From positions 41,902 through 105,901 of the forward strand of contig NZ_JBATUH010000015.1 of NCBI RefSeq assembly GCF_049671045.1: a stretch of 64,000 bases of DNA, in the 5' to 3' direction. Below are positions 8,981 through 18,471 of this stretch, in pieces (the first letter of the stretch is position 1; every line of letters starts with the position of its first letter). Source of the stretch: Parvibaculum sp049671045 (GTDB taxonomy: Bacteria > Pseudomonadota > Alphaproteobacteria > Parvibaculales > Parvibaculaceae). The notes under the pieces are model-generated. The model was given only the letters and a program-made list of their open reading frames with translations. It was not told where the DNA came from and searched no databases. Position numbers and translations under genes: made by a program.

Positions 8981-10543
8981 TTACTCGGGCGTGAAGATGT
9001 TCACGCTTCCGTCCGACGCCGCCTTCACCGTGCCGCCGCGTCCGAGCTGCTCGCGCTCCATCATGTCCATGAGCGTGACCGGGTCCTTCGGCGTGTGGGC
9101 GATGAAGCGCGCGCCCGTATCGTCGAGGCGGCCGAACACGATCGAGAAGTCGGGGCCGTCGCGCCCGTTGACGACCGTATAGGTTTCGATCTTCGCCTTG
9201 CCGTTCGGCGTCTCGTCCACCTGCGGATGCGGCTCGTTGTCGATCTCGGCCTGATAGCTTGCCGGGTTCTCGCGCTTCCACGACCCCTTCACCGGCTCGG
9301 TCGAATAAAGGCCGAGCCCATGCTTCGTCACATACCAGCCGTTCGACGTGCAGAGCCCCTTCGAGCCCGGCTTCGCGCGCAGCTTCTCCATCATCGTCGC
9401 GATGGAGTGCATGACGTAGTTGTTGCCCGCGCCGCCGAAGTAAGGAAGGCCGCCCGTGACGGTCAGCGGGCGCGGATCGTCCTCGGCGATGCCGAGTTCA
9501 TTGCGGCCGATCTGCACAGCCGAGGGGAAGCAGGAATAGAGATCGAAGAAGTCGATGTCGCCGATCGACCAGCCCGCCATGTCGAGAGCCTTGCGGCCGA
9601 TGGTGCGGATCGCGGGCGAAGAATGGAAGTTCACGCGCTCGCTCAGATACCAGATGTCATTGGCATCGCCGCAGCCATGCAGATAGACCCACTTCGACTC
9701 GGGCACGCCGAGTTCGCGCGCCTTCTTCACCGACATCATCACCACTGCCGCCGCCTGATCGACCTGCATGATGGCGTTCATATACTTCGTGTACGGAAAG
9801 CCGACATAGCGGTTGTCGTCGCCGGGGGTCGCGATCTCTTCCGCCGTCCGCGCGACGGGGAACCACGCCTGCGGATGCTTCGCCGCGACTTCGGTGAAAG
9901 GCGCCATGAGGCGGCCGATCTCGAGCTGGTGCTCGCGCACGCTCAGCTTCTTCTGGCCGCGGATCGCATTCTCGAACATCGGGTAGATGTTCACCGGATA
10001 CTGGACCTTGTGCCGCTTCTCCACCTCGCTGACGCCGAGGCGCTCATTGCCGATGTCGATGCGCGTGCCGCCGGGCTCGTCATGCCAGGGCAGCGTCTGC
10101 CCGCGCCCGAGCGCGCGCATGAGGGTCGCGAAACATTCGGCGCCCGCCACCAGCGCGACATCGGTTTCGCCCTCGGCGATCAGCTCCGCCGTGTGGTTGA
10201 CGAGATATTGCGGCGTGTTGCCTCCGGTCGGCCCGTAGCAGTTCTTCGAGGCGTTGGCGCCGAGCATGTTGCCGAGCGTCTTCGGCGCGTTCGGATAGCG
10301 GCCGAAGGTCAGGCGGCCCGAATCCGGGCTGTCAGTGATGAAGCGAACGACGGTGATGTTGTCGACGGCCTTCCAGAGCGCGTCGCCGAGCCCCGTATCC
10401 GCCGCCGCGAGCTGCGCCGCATCGGCCATCAGATGCATGGGCGACTTCGCCTTCTCGACGTCCTTTTCCTTTTGCACAAGCTGGCCGCAGCCGACAAGGA
10501 TCGGTGTACGGTCTTCGGGTTGGACGTTCGACATCGCGTTCAT
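8981..10543 (-). CDS. Thiolase-like (SCP2-type) acetyl-CoA acetyltransferase family protein, catalytic residues not conserved
   Basis: The 520-residue product has a thiolase fold: N-terminal TPILVGCGQ, a VALVAGAE segment and a C-terminal extra domain (PASYQAEIDNEP onward, about 110 residues) typical of the large alphaproteobacterial thiolase-like proteins. Where active thiolases have the nucleophilic cysteine (NxxCxSG, about 14 residues before the IxxGExD motif), this protein reads PTGGNTPQ. The usual GGHP motif is replaced by GGLPYFGG. It may not cleave or form beta-ketoacyl-CoA; the true reaction is unknown. The ATG at 10543 has GGAGG three bases upstream; the ATG at 10534 is an alternative with longer spacing. 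Confidence 0.85.
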   Translation of the reverse strand: MNAMSNVQPEDRTPILVGCGQLVQKEKDVEKAKSPMHLMADAAQLAAADTGLGDALWKAVDNITVVRFITDSPDSGRLTFGRYPNAPKTLGNMLGANASKNCYGPTGGNTPQYLVNHTAELIAEGETDVALVAGAECFATLMRALGRGQTLPWHDEPGGTRIDIGNERLGVSEVEKRHKVQYPVNIYPMFENAIRGQKKLSVREHQLEIGRLMAPFTEVAAKHPQAWFPVARTAEEIATPGDDNRYVGFPYTKYMNAIMQVDQAAAVVMMSVKKARELGVPESKWVYLHGCGDANDIWYLSERVNFHSSPAIRTIGRKALDMAGWSIGDIDFFDLYSCFPSAVQIGRNELGIAEDDPRPLTVTGGLPYFGGAGNNYVMHSIATMMEKLRAKPGSKGLCTSNGWYVTKHGLGLYSTEPVKGSWKRENPASYQAEIDNEPHPQVDETPNGKAKIETYTVVNGRDGPDFSIVFGRLDDTGARFIAHTPKDPVTLMDMMEREQLGRGGTVKAASDGSVNIFTPE

Positions 10544-10597
10544 TCTCCTCCGGCCGCGTGCACGGCGCTTCACTGATTGCAATGGCGGGGGAGAATA

Positions 10598-10635
10598 ATG
10601 CCTCGCCTCCCTATGTCCAGCGGGAGGCGAGGCAT
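10598..10635 (-). terminator. Strong hairpin at the 3' end of asd
   Basis: A perfect 14-base inverted repeat (ATGCCTCGCCTCCC and its complement) around a 10-base loop, 17 bases after the asd stop. The U-run is poor (TATTCTCC), so termination may be inefficient or the stem may mainly stabilise the transcript. Confidence 0.6.
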
Positions 10636-10651
10636 CGCGGTTTCCGCTGCG

Positions 10652-11674
10652 TCAGGCGACGAGACGCTCGGCGATCTGCACCGCATTGAGCGCAGCGCCC
10701 TTGAGAAGCTGGTCGCCCGCGCTGAAGAGCGTTACCGAGCGGCCGCTAGGATCGCTGAGGTCCTGGCGGATGCGGCCGACGAGAATGTCGTCCTGGCCGG
10801 ACGCGTCCTTCGGCATCGGGAAGTAGTTGTTCTCCCAGTCATCGACGAGCTTGACGCCGGGCGCGGTCTTCAGCAGCTCGCGCACTTCCTGCGCCGCGAT
10901 CGGGCGCTCGCACTCGAATGTGAGCGCGACGGAATGGGCCCGAAGCACCGGCACGCGCACGCAGGTGGCCGAAACGCAGATGTCCGGGTCGCCGAAAATC
11001 TTCTTCGTTTCGTTGATGACCTTCGTCTCCTCGTCATTGTAGCCGGTCACGGGATCGACCTTCGTGTTGTGGCTGAAGAGGTTGAAGGCATAAGGATGCG
11101 GCAACACCGTGTTCTGATAGTCGCGGCCCTGCAGATAGGCTTCCGTCGAGGCACGCAGTTCCTCCATCGCTGCGGCCCCCGCGCCCGACGCCGCCTGATA
11201 GGTGGCGATGATGAGGCGCTTGATCCGGTTGCGCTGGTGCACGGGCCAGAGCGGCGTGATGGAAATCGTAGCCGCGCAATTCGGATTGGCGATGATGCCC
11301 TTGTGGCGCGCGATCTCGCCGCCATTGATCTCCGGCACGACGAGCGGCGTGTCGTCACTCATGCGGAAGGCCGAGGAATTGTCGACCACGACGCCACCTT
11401 CGCGCACCACGACGGGCGCGAACTGGCGGGAGACGGAACCCGACGCCGAAAAGAGCGCGATGCCGACGCCCTTGAAGCTCTCTTCCGTGAGCGCCTCGAC
11501 GGCGACTTCCTCGCCGCGGAATTTCATCTTGCGGCCGGCCGAGCGGGGCGACGCAAGCAGGCGCAAGCCCGATAGCGGAAAATTCCGCTCCTCGAGGCAG
11601 CGGATCATTTCGACGCCGACGGCGCCCGTCGCGCCAACCACCGCGACGAGAGGTGAAGAGAGGTTCGAGGCCAT
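10652..11674 (-). CDS. asd: Aspartate-semialdehyde dehydrogenase
   Basis: Asd reduces aspartyl phosphate to the semialdehyde with NADPH, the branch point to lysine/diaminopimelate, threonine and methionine. The 340-residue protein has the nucleotide-binding loop VGATGAVG at 13-20 and the catalytic C133 in NPNCAATI. The substrate-binding RVPVLRAHS segment lies further on. The ATG at 11674 has GGAG at good spacing. The gene is bounded by a hairpin downstream and by the tonB terminator upstream, so it is probably a single-gene unit. Confidence 0.97.
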   Translation of the reverse strand: MASNLSSPLVAVVGATGAVGVEMIRCLEERNFPLSGLRLLASPRSAGRKMKFRGEEVAVEALTEESFKGVGIALFSASGSVSRQFAPVVVREGGVVVDNSSAFRMSDDTPLVVPEINGGEIARHKGIIANPNCAATISITPLWPVHQRNRIKRLIIATYQAASGAGAAAMEELRASTEAYLQGRDYQNTVLPHPYAFNLFSHNTKVDPVTGYNDEETKVINETKKIFGDPDICVSATCVRVPVLRAHSVALTFECERPIAAQEVRELLKTAPGVKLVDDWENNYFPMPKDASGQDDILVGRIRQDLSDPSGRSVTLFSAGDQLLKGAALNAVQIAERLVA

Positions 11675-11723
11675 TTTTCGTCTCCGTTATGCCGGATGAA
11701 CGGAGGGGCCAGACCGCAAAAGC

Positions 11724-11752
11724 AAAAGCCCCGTCCGGTTCCGGCGGGGCTT
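11724..11752 (-). terminator. Rho-independent terminator upstream of asd (ends the TonB-like transcript)
   Basis: Minus strand AAGCCCCGCCGG, a two-base loop, then CCGGACGGGGCTTTT: a GC-rich stem of about twelve pairs followed by T-rich sequence. It lies 165 bases after the TonB-like stop. Confidence 0.8.
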
Positions 11753-11916
11753 GTCCAAGGGTCGCTCTGCTCTTTCGTTCAGATACGCGCCTTCGACGCC
11801 CGCCGAGTGGCGGTCGTGGTGACGGTCTGTTTTTTGAGCATCTGCGACGCGTTCTGCATGATGGCCGGACCATAGAGCAGCGTCGCGCAGCTGTCAAAAG
11901 GCCCGCCCGGCAAGGC

Positions 11917-12777
11917 TCACTCGCCCGTCTTCGGCTGGATGCGGAGCGCAAATTCGACGCCGATGACCTCGCCCGGCAAGTCGAATGGCGGCGGCTCGAA
12001 TGGGCTCGCATTCTGGATCGCCACGGCACCGGCGCGGTCGAGCGCCACGGAGCCGGACGATCTGGTCAGTCGCAACCGGCGCAGCATGCCCGAGCGATCG
12101 ATGAGCACCTGATATTTGGCCTCGCCGATCGCGCCGCGCGCGACCTCCGCGGGATAGACAAGCGCCGCCAGAATCCGGTCGCGCATTCGGTTCAGATAAG
12201 GATCGCCGCCGCCCTGCCCCAGAGTGTCGCTGAACGCGTCGTTCGGCGCCGCCCTGCTCGGCTGCGACGAGGTCGTCCTGTCTTGCGACCGCGTGACGCC
12301 ATAGCCGGGCCGAAGCTGACGGGCCCAATCGGGCATCGCCGTCTTGGGCGGCTCCGGCTTCTTGATCTTCGCCTCGGGTTTTGGTGGCTCGTTCTTGACC
12401 GGCTTTTCCGTGCTCTTCGGCGCCTTGCCGGGCGCAATGTCCTTCGATCCGCCGGATTCGCGAATACGCTGCTGCTCCTGCGGCTTTTCTTCCGGCTTTG
12501 GCTGCGGTTGGGGCTGAGGCCTGGGTGGCTCCTGCGGCTGCGGCGGCCGGACGAGTTCAACCGGGATCGAGGGAGGCTCGGCCGGGTGTTTCAGCGGACG
12601 GACAGGCAGGCGAAGAAAAAGCGCCGATAGCAGAAGCGCGTTCAGCAGCAGCGCGAGCAGCAGGGTGACGGGAATGTTCCAGCGCTCGTTCCCGGCTGGC
12701 GGCGGTGGCGCGAGCGGGTCTGACGGGTCGAGTTGGACGGTGCCGGAAGCCGGCTCATGCGTCAGGGTCAGGGTCAC
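11917..12777 (-). CDS. TonB-like energy transducer / cell envelope protein
   Basis: The 286-residue protein has one transmembrane helix at about 36-56, then a long Pro/Glu/Lys-rich periplasmic spacer (about 65-150). The C-terminal TonB-type domain (about 195-286) includes the YPAEVARGAIGEAKYQVLIDRSG segment split around the typical YP and G/V/I pattern. TonB proteins couple the proton motive force through ExbBD to outer-membrane receptors. No exbB or exbD is nearby, so its partner is encoded elsewhere. Because TolA has a similar architecture, a TolA-like role is a second possibility. In the same frame, 45 more open codons follow the TGA stop. Confidence 0.75.
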   Translation of the reverse strand: MTLTLTHEPASGTVQLDPSDPLAPPPPAGNERWNIPVTLLLALLLNALLLSALFLRLPVRPLKHPAEPPSIPVELVRPPQPQEPPRPQPQPQPKPEEKPQEQQRIRESGGSKDIAPGKAPKSTEKPVKNEPPKPEAKIKKPEPPKTAMPDWARQLRPGYGVTRSQDRTTSSQPSRAAPNDAFSDTLGQGGGDPYLNRMRDRILAALVYPAEVARGAIGEAKYQVLIDRSGMLRRLRLTRSSGSVALDRAGAVAIQNASPFEPPPFDLPGEVIGVEFALRIQPKTGE

Positions 12778-12843
12778 AACACATAATTCCCGGGCGGCGG
12801 AATGTCCGCGCCACCTCGGGCGGACGTTACCTGCGGCAGAGAC

Positions 12844-12877
12844 AAACGGCCAGACCCGGAAAATCCGACGCTGGCCG
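12844..12877 (-). terminator. Terminator of the DUF4167 gene
   Basis: Minus strand CGGCCAG (12877-12871) pairs with CTGGCCG (12853-12847), with an inner CGGA-TTTT-CCG stem, followed by TTTG. It begins two bases past the TAA stop. Confidence 0.65.
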
Positions 12878-12878
12878 C

Positions 12879-13100
12879 TTAGTCCTGTCCGCCAGCCTCA
12901 TGGATCAGCCGCAGGTAATGCTCGGCGTGCTGGTAGTAATTCTCACGGGCCACCGGGTCGGCGACACGGCCCGCCTCTTCGGCGAGCGCGCGGTAGCGCT
13001 CGAGATTCTGGCGCCACTGGGCAGGGTTCACCGCCTGCGCGCGCCCCGGCGAATGGCGCCGCGACGAGCCGGAGGTCCTCCGGTCAGTTCTTGATGTCAT
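12879..13100 (-). CDS. Short DUF4167 protein
   Basis: This 73-residue protein is mostly one DUF4167 unit. After a basic Ser/Arg stretch come NPAQWRQNLERYRALAEEAG and ENYYQHAEHYLRLIHE, where the ENYYQHAEHY core is diagnostic of the family. Homologues in Rhizobiales usually continue for another 100-200 low-complexity residues; this copy stops at the domain. Function is unknown; the Arg-rich start has been taken to suggest RNA contact, which I cannot test. The start at 13100 (ATGACATCAAGAAC) has no strong ribosome binding site. Confidence 0.8.
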   Translation of the reverse strand: MTSRTDRRTSGSSRRHSPGRAQAVNPAQWRQNLERYRALAEEAGRVADPVARENYYQHAEHYLRLIHEAGGQD

Positions 13101-13304
13101 ATGTCATTCGAGGCCGCCCAAAGGGACGGCGTCCTTGCTTTGCGAAACGATTGCGTATCGGCAAAGAAAAAAGGGGGAAGTGGCGCGAGGCATCACGGCG
13201 TACATCCGGCCTGTAATGCCGCAGGTCCGGCGCCGGGGCGACCCCGCGCAGCGAACCTTCGCGCTTGGAACTTAAATGGGGTGAAGCGCGCTCTTTACAA
13301 GCCC

Positions 13305-14000
13305 TCAGCCCCCATGACGCTCGCGATAGGCGAAAGCCGACAGAAGGAAGCGCCCGCCGAGAATGAGGGCGTCGGCATTGACGGCATGGCCGAGCCCGGG
13401 AAGCGCCTGCCCCGCCGCGACAACGCCCGCCTCGCTCAACGCCTTCACGGCGACATGCATGCCATAGACCGGCGCCAGTTCGTCGAGTTCGCCATTGATG
13501 AGCATGACGGGCGGGCGCGCCGTGATCTCCGCCGCCAGCCGCTCGCGCCCGACAAGTCCACCCCCATAGCCGAGAATGGCCGCAGGCGCGGCCTTGCGGC
13601 GCAACCCCGCGTGCAGCGCCATCACCGTTCCCTGGCTGAAGCCCACGAGAGCAAGCCGCGAGGCATCGAGCCCGAGGCGCTGAAGCTCGCCGTCGATGAA
13701 TTCATCGACGCCCGCCTGCGCGGCGACCGCATCGTCATAAAGGCGCGGATCGCTCCCCGGCCGCTTGCCGATCCATTGATAGCCGCCATCCGCCGTTGCC
13801 GTCGGCGCATCCGGCGCGACGAAGGCGACGGTGGGCATGGAGCCCTGCCAGAAATCGGCAAATGACATGAGGTCGGCGCCGTTCGAGCCATAGCCATGCA
13901 GAAACACGATGAGCCATCTGGCGTCGGCGCTGTCCGGATCGCGGCGAAGGGCATTGAGCATGGGAACGCTTTCTCTTTGGCCGCCAGCATACACCGTCAT
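13305..14000 (-). CDS. Serine esterase / carboxylesterase (alpha/beta hydrolase, phospholipase-carboxylesterase family)
   Basis: A 231-residue cytosolic hydrolase with the full catalytic triad: S122 in GFSQG, D173 in GELDELAP and H205 in GLGHAVN. The oxyanion segment FLHGYGSNG is at 33-41. This family hydrolyses short acyl esters and, in some members, thioesters on proteins. The physiological substrate is not evident. The ATG at 14000 is the first start; an ATG at residue 14 would remove a stretch that does not look essential, so the exact N-terminus is uncertain. It lies between DUF4167 and the aminotransferase on the same strand. Confidence 0.85.
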   Translation of the reverse strand: MTVYAGGQRESVPMLNALRRDPDSADARWLIVFLHGYGSNGADLMSFADFWQGSMPTVAFVAPDAPTATADGGYQWIGKRPGSDPRLYDDAVAAQAGVDEFIDGELQRLGLDASRLALVGFSQGTVMALHAGLRRKAAPAAILGYGGGLVGRERLAAEITARPPVMLINGELDELAPVYGMHVAVKALSEAGVVAAGQALPGLGHAVNADALILGGRFLLSAFAYRERHGG

Positions 14001-14036
14001 GCCGCGAACCGAAGACGCATGGCGGAATTTTCCGGT

Positions 14037-15209
14037 TCAGGCCCGGCGCTGCGCGTAGGCTCCGAGCCGCGCGCTCGCCTCCGCGATGACGGCGTCCTGC
14101 TTGCAGAAGCAGAAGCGCGCGAGATAGCGCGGCGCGGCGGCGGGATCTGCATAGAAGGCCGAGATCGGAATGGCCGCGACCTTGGCCTTGACCGTGATGT
14201 CGCGGCAGAACTCCTCATCCGTGCCGTTGAAGCCGAGCGGCCGGAAATCGGCGCTGATGAAATAGGTGCCGTCCGCCGGCAGCACATCGAAGCCCGCCTC
14301 TTTCAGCCCCCGCGCCATGAGATCGCGCTTTGCTTCCAGCGAGCCCGCAAGGCCCGCAAAGTAATCGTCACCCTTGCCGAGCCCGTAGGCGACGGCCGTT
14401 TGCAGCGCCGGCGGCGTGGTGAAGGTCACGAACTGATGCACCTTCATGATCGGCGTCATGAGATGCTCGGGGCCCGTGACATAGCCGATCTTCCAGCCGG
14501 TGAGCGAGAAGGTCTTGCCCGCCGAGCCGATCCGCACACAGCGCTCGCGCATGCCGGGCAGCGTCATCAGCGGCACATGGCGATGGCCGGAAAAGACGAG
14601 ATGCTCATAGACCTCGTCGCAAACGGCATAGGCGTCGTGCTCGATCAGAAGCGCGGCGATGGCGTCGAGCTCAGCGCGGGTGAAGACCTTGCCCGTCGGG
14701 TTCATCGGCGTGTTGAGCAGGATGAGCTTCGTCCGGGGCGAGAAGGCCGCCGCGAGCTTCTCCAGCGGCAGCGACCAGAGTGGCGGCTCGAGCGCGACGC
14801 TCACCACCTTCGCGCCCGCCGCCTCGATGATCGGCTTGTAGCTGTCATAGGCGGGTTCGAGGATGATCGCCTCGTCCCCCGGATTGAGGAGGCCGAGCAG
14901 GCAGTCGTTCAGCGCCTCGGTCGCGCCGGAGGTGACAAGGACTTCCTTCTGCCAGTCCACATCGAGGCCATAGAAGCGCTTGTTGACGGCGGCGACCGCC
15001 TGACGAAGGGCAGGCATGCCGGGCATGGGCGGATACTGGTTTGGCCCATCGACGATCGCCCTTGCGGCTACGGCGCGGACGTCGTCCGGGCCCTCATCGT
15101 CCGGGAAGCCCTGCCCGAGATTGAGCGCGCCATGCTCGGCCGCGAGCGCGGACATGACCGTGAAAATCGTCGTGCCCAGATTCCCGAAAACACCGTTCAC
15201 CGGCCGCAT
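14037..15209 (-). CDS. Class I/II pyridoxal-phosphate aminotransferase
   Basis: The 390-residue protein belongs to the kynurenine/methionine aminotransferase branch: NLGQGFPDD at 30-38, SGATEAL at 94-100, NTPMNPTGK at 166-174 and the PLP lysine K232 in SAGKTFSLTGWK. Enzymes of this group transaminate methionine, glutamine or kynurenine with 2-oxo acids; the substrate here cannot be fixed from sequence. The ATG at 15209 starts MRPVNGVFGNLGTTIF, matching the family start. It is divergent from glnB, and the 290-base gap between them holds the sigma-54 promoter. Confidence 0.9.
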   Translation of the reverse strand: MRPVNGVFGNLGTTIFTVMSALAAEHGALNLGQGFPDDEGPDDVRAVAARAIVDGPNQYPPMPGMPALRQAVAAVNKRFYGLDVDWQKEVLVTSGATEALNDCLLGLLNPGDEAIILEPAYDSYKPIIEAAGAKVVSVALEPPLWSLPLEKLAAAFSPRTKLILLNTPMNPTGKVFTRAELDAIAALLIEHDAYAVCDEVYEHLVFSGHRHVPLMTLPGMRERCVRIGSAGKTFSLTGWKIGYVTGPEHLMTPIMKVHQFVTFTTPPALQTAVAYGLGKGDDYFAGLAGSLEAKRDLMARGLKEAGFDVLPADGTYFISADFRPLGFNGTDEEFCRDITVKAKVAAIPISAFYADPAAAPRYLARFCFCKQDAVIAEASARLGAYAQRRA

Positions 15210-15433
15210 CGCGCCTTCCCCCTTACCTTTTTATTACCCTTGCCCGGCCGTGCCGGCGGGCGGGAGAATGTCAAACCGCCGGCGCGCCTGCAAATCTCCG
15301 CCCGATTTGCCGCATGCCCGCTTTTTACCCAAACTGACCGTTTATTGTGCAGCGCTTTCGGCCACTACCGGGCAAGCTCTCGGCGCTTATTCGCAACTAT
15401 TTGATTTCAAACAACATTCTAGTTCTCGTCGTG

Positions 15434-15450
15434 TGGCACGACACATGCTA
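15434..15450 (+). promoter_or_regulatory. Sigma-54 (RpoN) promoter of glnB-glnA
   Basis: TGGCACGACACATGCTA matches the RpoN consensus TGGCAC-N5-TTGCW with one mismatch. The invariant GG (15435-15436) and GC (15447-15448) dinucleotides are exactly ten bases apart. The expected start is near 15461, 39 bases before glnB. NtrC control under nitrogen limitation is the known arrangement for glnBA in this class; a weak NtrC-like half-site is seen near 15345-15363. Confidence 0.85.
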
Positions 15451-15499
15451 TCAGGCTGTTGACGGCGGATGCTCCGACCCAAGCCATAGGATGTCAGAC

Positions 15500-15838
15500 A
15501 TGAAGAAGATCGAGGCGATCATCAAGCCATTCAAACTCGACGAAGTGAAGGAGGCCCTTCAGGAAGTCGGGCTGCAGGGCATCACGGTCACCGAGGCGAA
15601 GGGCTTCGGGCGCCAGAAGGGTCACACCGAACTCTACCGGGGCGCGGAATATGTCGTCGATTTTCTTCCGAAAGTGAAAATCGAGGTCGTCCTCGACGAT
15701 GCGATGGTGGCGAAGGCGGTCGAGGCCATTCAGCAGGCCGCGCGCACGGGCCGCATCGGCGACGGCAAGATTTTCATTTCCACGATCGAGGAGGCGATCC
15801 GCATCCGCACCGGCGAAACCGGGACGGACGCGATCTGA
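15500..15838 (+). CDS. glnB: Nitrogen regulatory protein P-II
   Basis: PII integrates 2-oxoglutarate, ATP/ADP and uridylylation to control glutamine synthetase adenylylation and NtrB/NtrC. From the ATG at 15500 the product is exactly 112 residues, the canonical length, starting MKKIEAIIKPFK. The T-loop carries the uridylylation site Y51 in LYRGAEYVVDF. An in-frame ATG at 15491 is an alternative, but AGGA eight bases before 15500 supports the choice. It is the first gene of the glnB-glnA unit, with glnA 70 bases downstream. Confidence 0.97.
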   Translation: MKKIEAIIKPFKLDEVKEALQEVGLQGITVTEAKGFGRQKGHTELYRGAEYVVDFLPKVKIEVVLDDAMVAKAVEAIQQAARTGRIGDGKIFISTIEEAIRIRTGETGTDAI

Positions 15839-15908
15839 CGCGACGAGCCGCCTGCGAACCATCCGAACCAAACACCGCTACACACCCATCCAGAACGGGG
15901 AAGATTAA

Positions 15909-17318
<1,410 letters not shown>

Positions 17319-17338
17319 TCCGCCTACGGATCGGATGG

Positions 17339-17368
17339 AAAGGCCGGAGCGAAGTCTCCGGCCTTTTT
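17339..17368 (+). terminator. Rho-independent terminator of glnA
   Basis: AAAGGCCGGAG pairs with CTCCGGCCTTT around a six-base loop, followed by T5. It lies 20 bases after the glnA stop. The matching A-run upstream could also serve the convergent VOC gene. Confidence 0.92.
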
Positions 17369-17372
17369 CGTT

Positions 17373-18140
17373 TCAGGCAGCGGGAATGAGGCGGAAGCGC
17401 ACGCCGCAGATCAGCACGGCCCCGCCCTCGACCGGAACGCCATGACGGCGCGCCGCCTCGATGACGCGGGCGGGATCGCTCACCGCAATGTCGATGCCGA
17501 CGACGCCGGTTCCATCCTCGTCGACTGGTGGCACGAAATCGACGTAACCACGCGCGAGATCGAGACGTGCTCCGGACGGGCCTTCCGTAACCGCGACGCC
17601 GAGCAACTGGCCCCAGCGCGCCGCCGTCGCGGCCGGGCTTTCCGACTGAATGGCGACGCCGAGAAGCGCCGTCGAAACCTCGTTGCGCGCATTGCGCCAG
17701 TCGTGCCCCGCCGGAGGCCAGTCGCTGTCGCGGTCGAACCAGTCGGCCACGCCCACGACGGAATCGACGGAAGTCAGCACGCCGCCGAAATCGCCCGGAT
17801 GAAAATGCGTGAACGTATAACGGCCATCGCGCTCGGCGATCACTCTGGCGCCGAGGCCCCTTATCCGCTCGCGCTCGCCAGACGCATCGGCGGCCTCGAA
17901 TATCACCATATAGCCAGCATCGCCGCCGCGCCTGCGGAGATAGCGAAGCGCCGAGGCATCTTCCTTCACCGGCTGCACGACTTCCAGAAATTCGCCGCCT
18001 ACCGGCATGACAGCGTTGACGAGCCCGAAAATGCCGACACCCGGATCGTTATAGGCGACCTTGAGGCCAAGCACATTGGCGAGCCGATCGACGACGGGTT
18101 CCAGATCATGCGCGACGAGCGCCACCTGCCGAAGCCACAT
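17373..18140 (-). CDS. VOC-fold (glyoxalase-like) protein
   Basis: A 255-residue protein with an N-terminal vicinal-oxygen-chelate module (VALVAHDLEPVVDRLANVLGL, residues about 7-27, through FLEVVQPV) and a second, weaker module around 150-255 (LLGVAIQSESPAATAARWGQLLG). This resembles the glyoxalase-like domain families of uncharacterised VOC proteins. The substrate is unknown. The ATG at 18140 has GGAGG six bases upstream; a GTG at 18143 is also in frame. It is convergent with glnA and divergent from the gene-free region that precedes lemA. Confidence 0.75.
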   Translation of the reverse strand: MWLRQVALVAHDLEPVVDRLANVLGLKVAYNDPGVGIFGLVNAVMPVGGEFLEVVQPVKEDASALRYLRRRGGDAGYMVIFEAADASGERERIRGLGARVIAERDGRYTFTHFHPGDFGGVLTSVDSVVGVADWFDRDSDWPPAGHDWRNARNEVSTALLGVAIQSESPAATAARWGQLLGVAVTEGPSGARLDLARGYVDFVPPVDEDGTGVVGIDIAVSDPARVIEAARRHGVPVEGGAVLICGVRFRLIPAA

Positions 18141-18372
18141 CACATTCCTCCCCTGTTTCCCGAAGCAACGTGATCGGCGGATGCCTCTCCGTCAAGCCGG
18201 CAGGAACGATCGCATCGCTGAAACGAATCCCCTCGCGCGCGACTTCATGCCACCGATGAGCGCGACCGCCCTGCATTCTTCCGCGCGGCGAATGACGCAT
18301 TATTCCGTATACGTCTATTTTGCGTCAATCATGCTGACCCTCATTCGTCGCAGTCAAATCAGGCTTTTGTTA
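18141..18372. other. Gene-free stretch upstream of the structured RNA candidate
   Basis: No ORF with a credible start is seen in this stretch. It becomes distinctly AT-rich from about 18295. A TTGACGCAA motif (reverse strand, near 18320) recurs in two other intergenic regions of the window (near 30400 and 31629). Confidence 0.4.
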
Positions 18373-18402
18373 TTGACGTTCCGCACCGATTTGGCCTAGC
18401 CT
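18373..18402 (+). promoter_or_regulatory. Putative sigma-70-type promoter for the structured RNA region
   Basis: TTGACG (18373-18378), an 18-base spacer and TAGCCT (18397-18402). The -35 element is good and the -10 element is moderate. A transcript would start near 18409, a short distance before the Shine-Dalgarno at 18424. Confidence 0.45.
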
Positions 18403-18441
18403 TTTCCTGCATCAGAGACTTGAAGGAGGAGGTTTCAGAAG

Positions 18442-18471
18442 ATGAATCCACCGACGCAAGGAAGGTTCTGA
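18442..18471 (+). CDS. Nine-codon ORF (MNPPTQGRF) with strong ribosome binding site
   Basis: ATG at 18442 is preceded by AGGAGGAGG (18424-18432), nine bases upstream and nearly perfect against 16S rRNA. The nine codons end in TGA at 18469. The stop lies in the loop of a perfect hairpin (AAGGTTC 18462-18468, GAACCTT 18479-18485). This looks like a translated leader peptide or a ribosome-binding decoy, not a conventional gene. A longer TTG-initiated frame at 18420 exists, but its codon use and sequence look non-coding. Confidence 0.4.
   Translation: MNPPTQGRF

Noticed and set aside
11779..11916. A 45-codon open frame directly after the TonB-like stop codon, in the same frame (its last part from an ATG at 11859 reads MQNASQMLKKQ).
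   Set aside because: No ribosome binding site, no recognisable domain, and a terminator follows. UGA readthrough or a frame error is possible but unsupported by the sequence.
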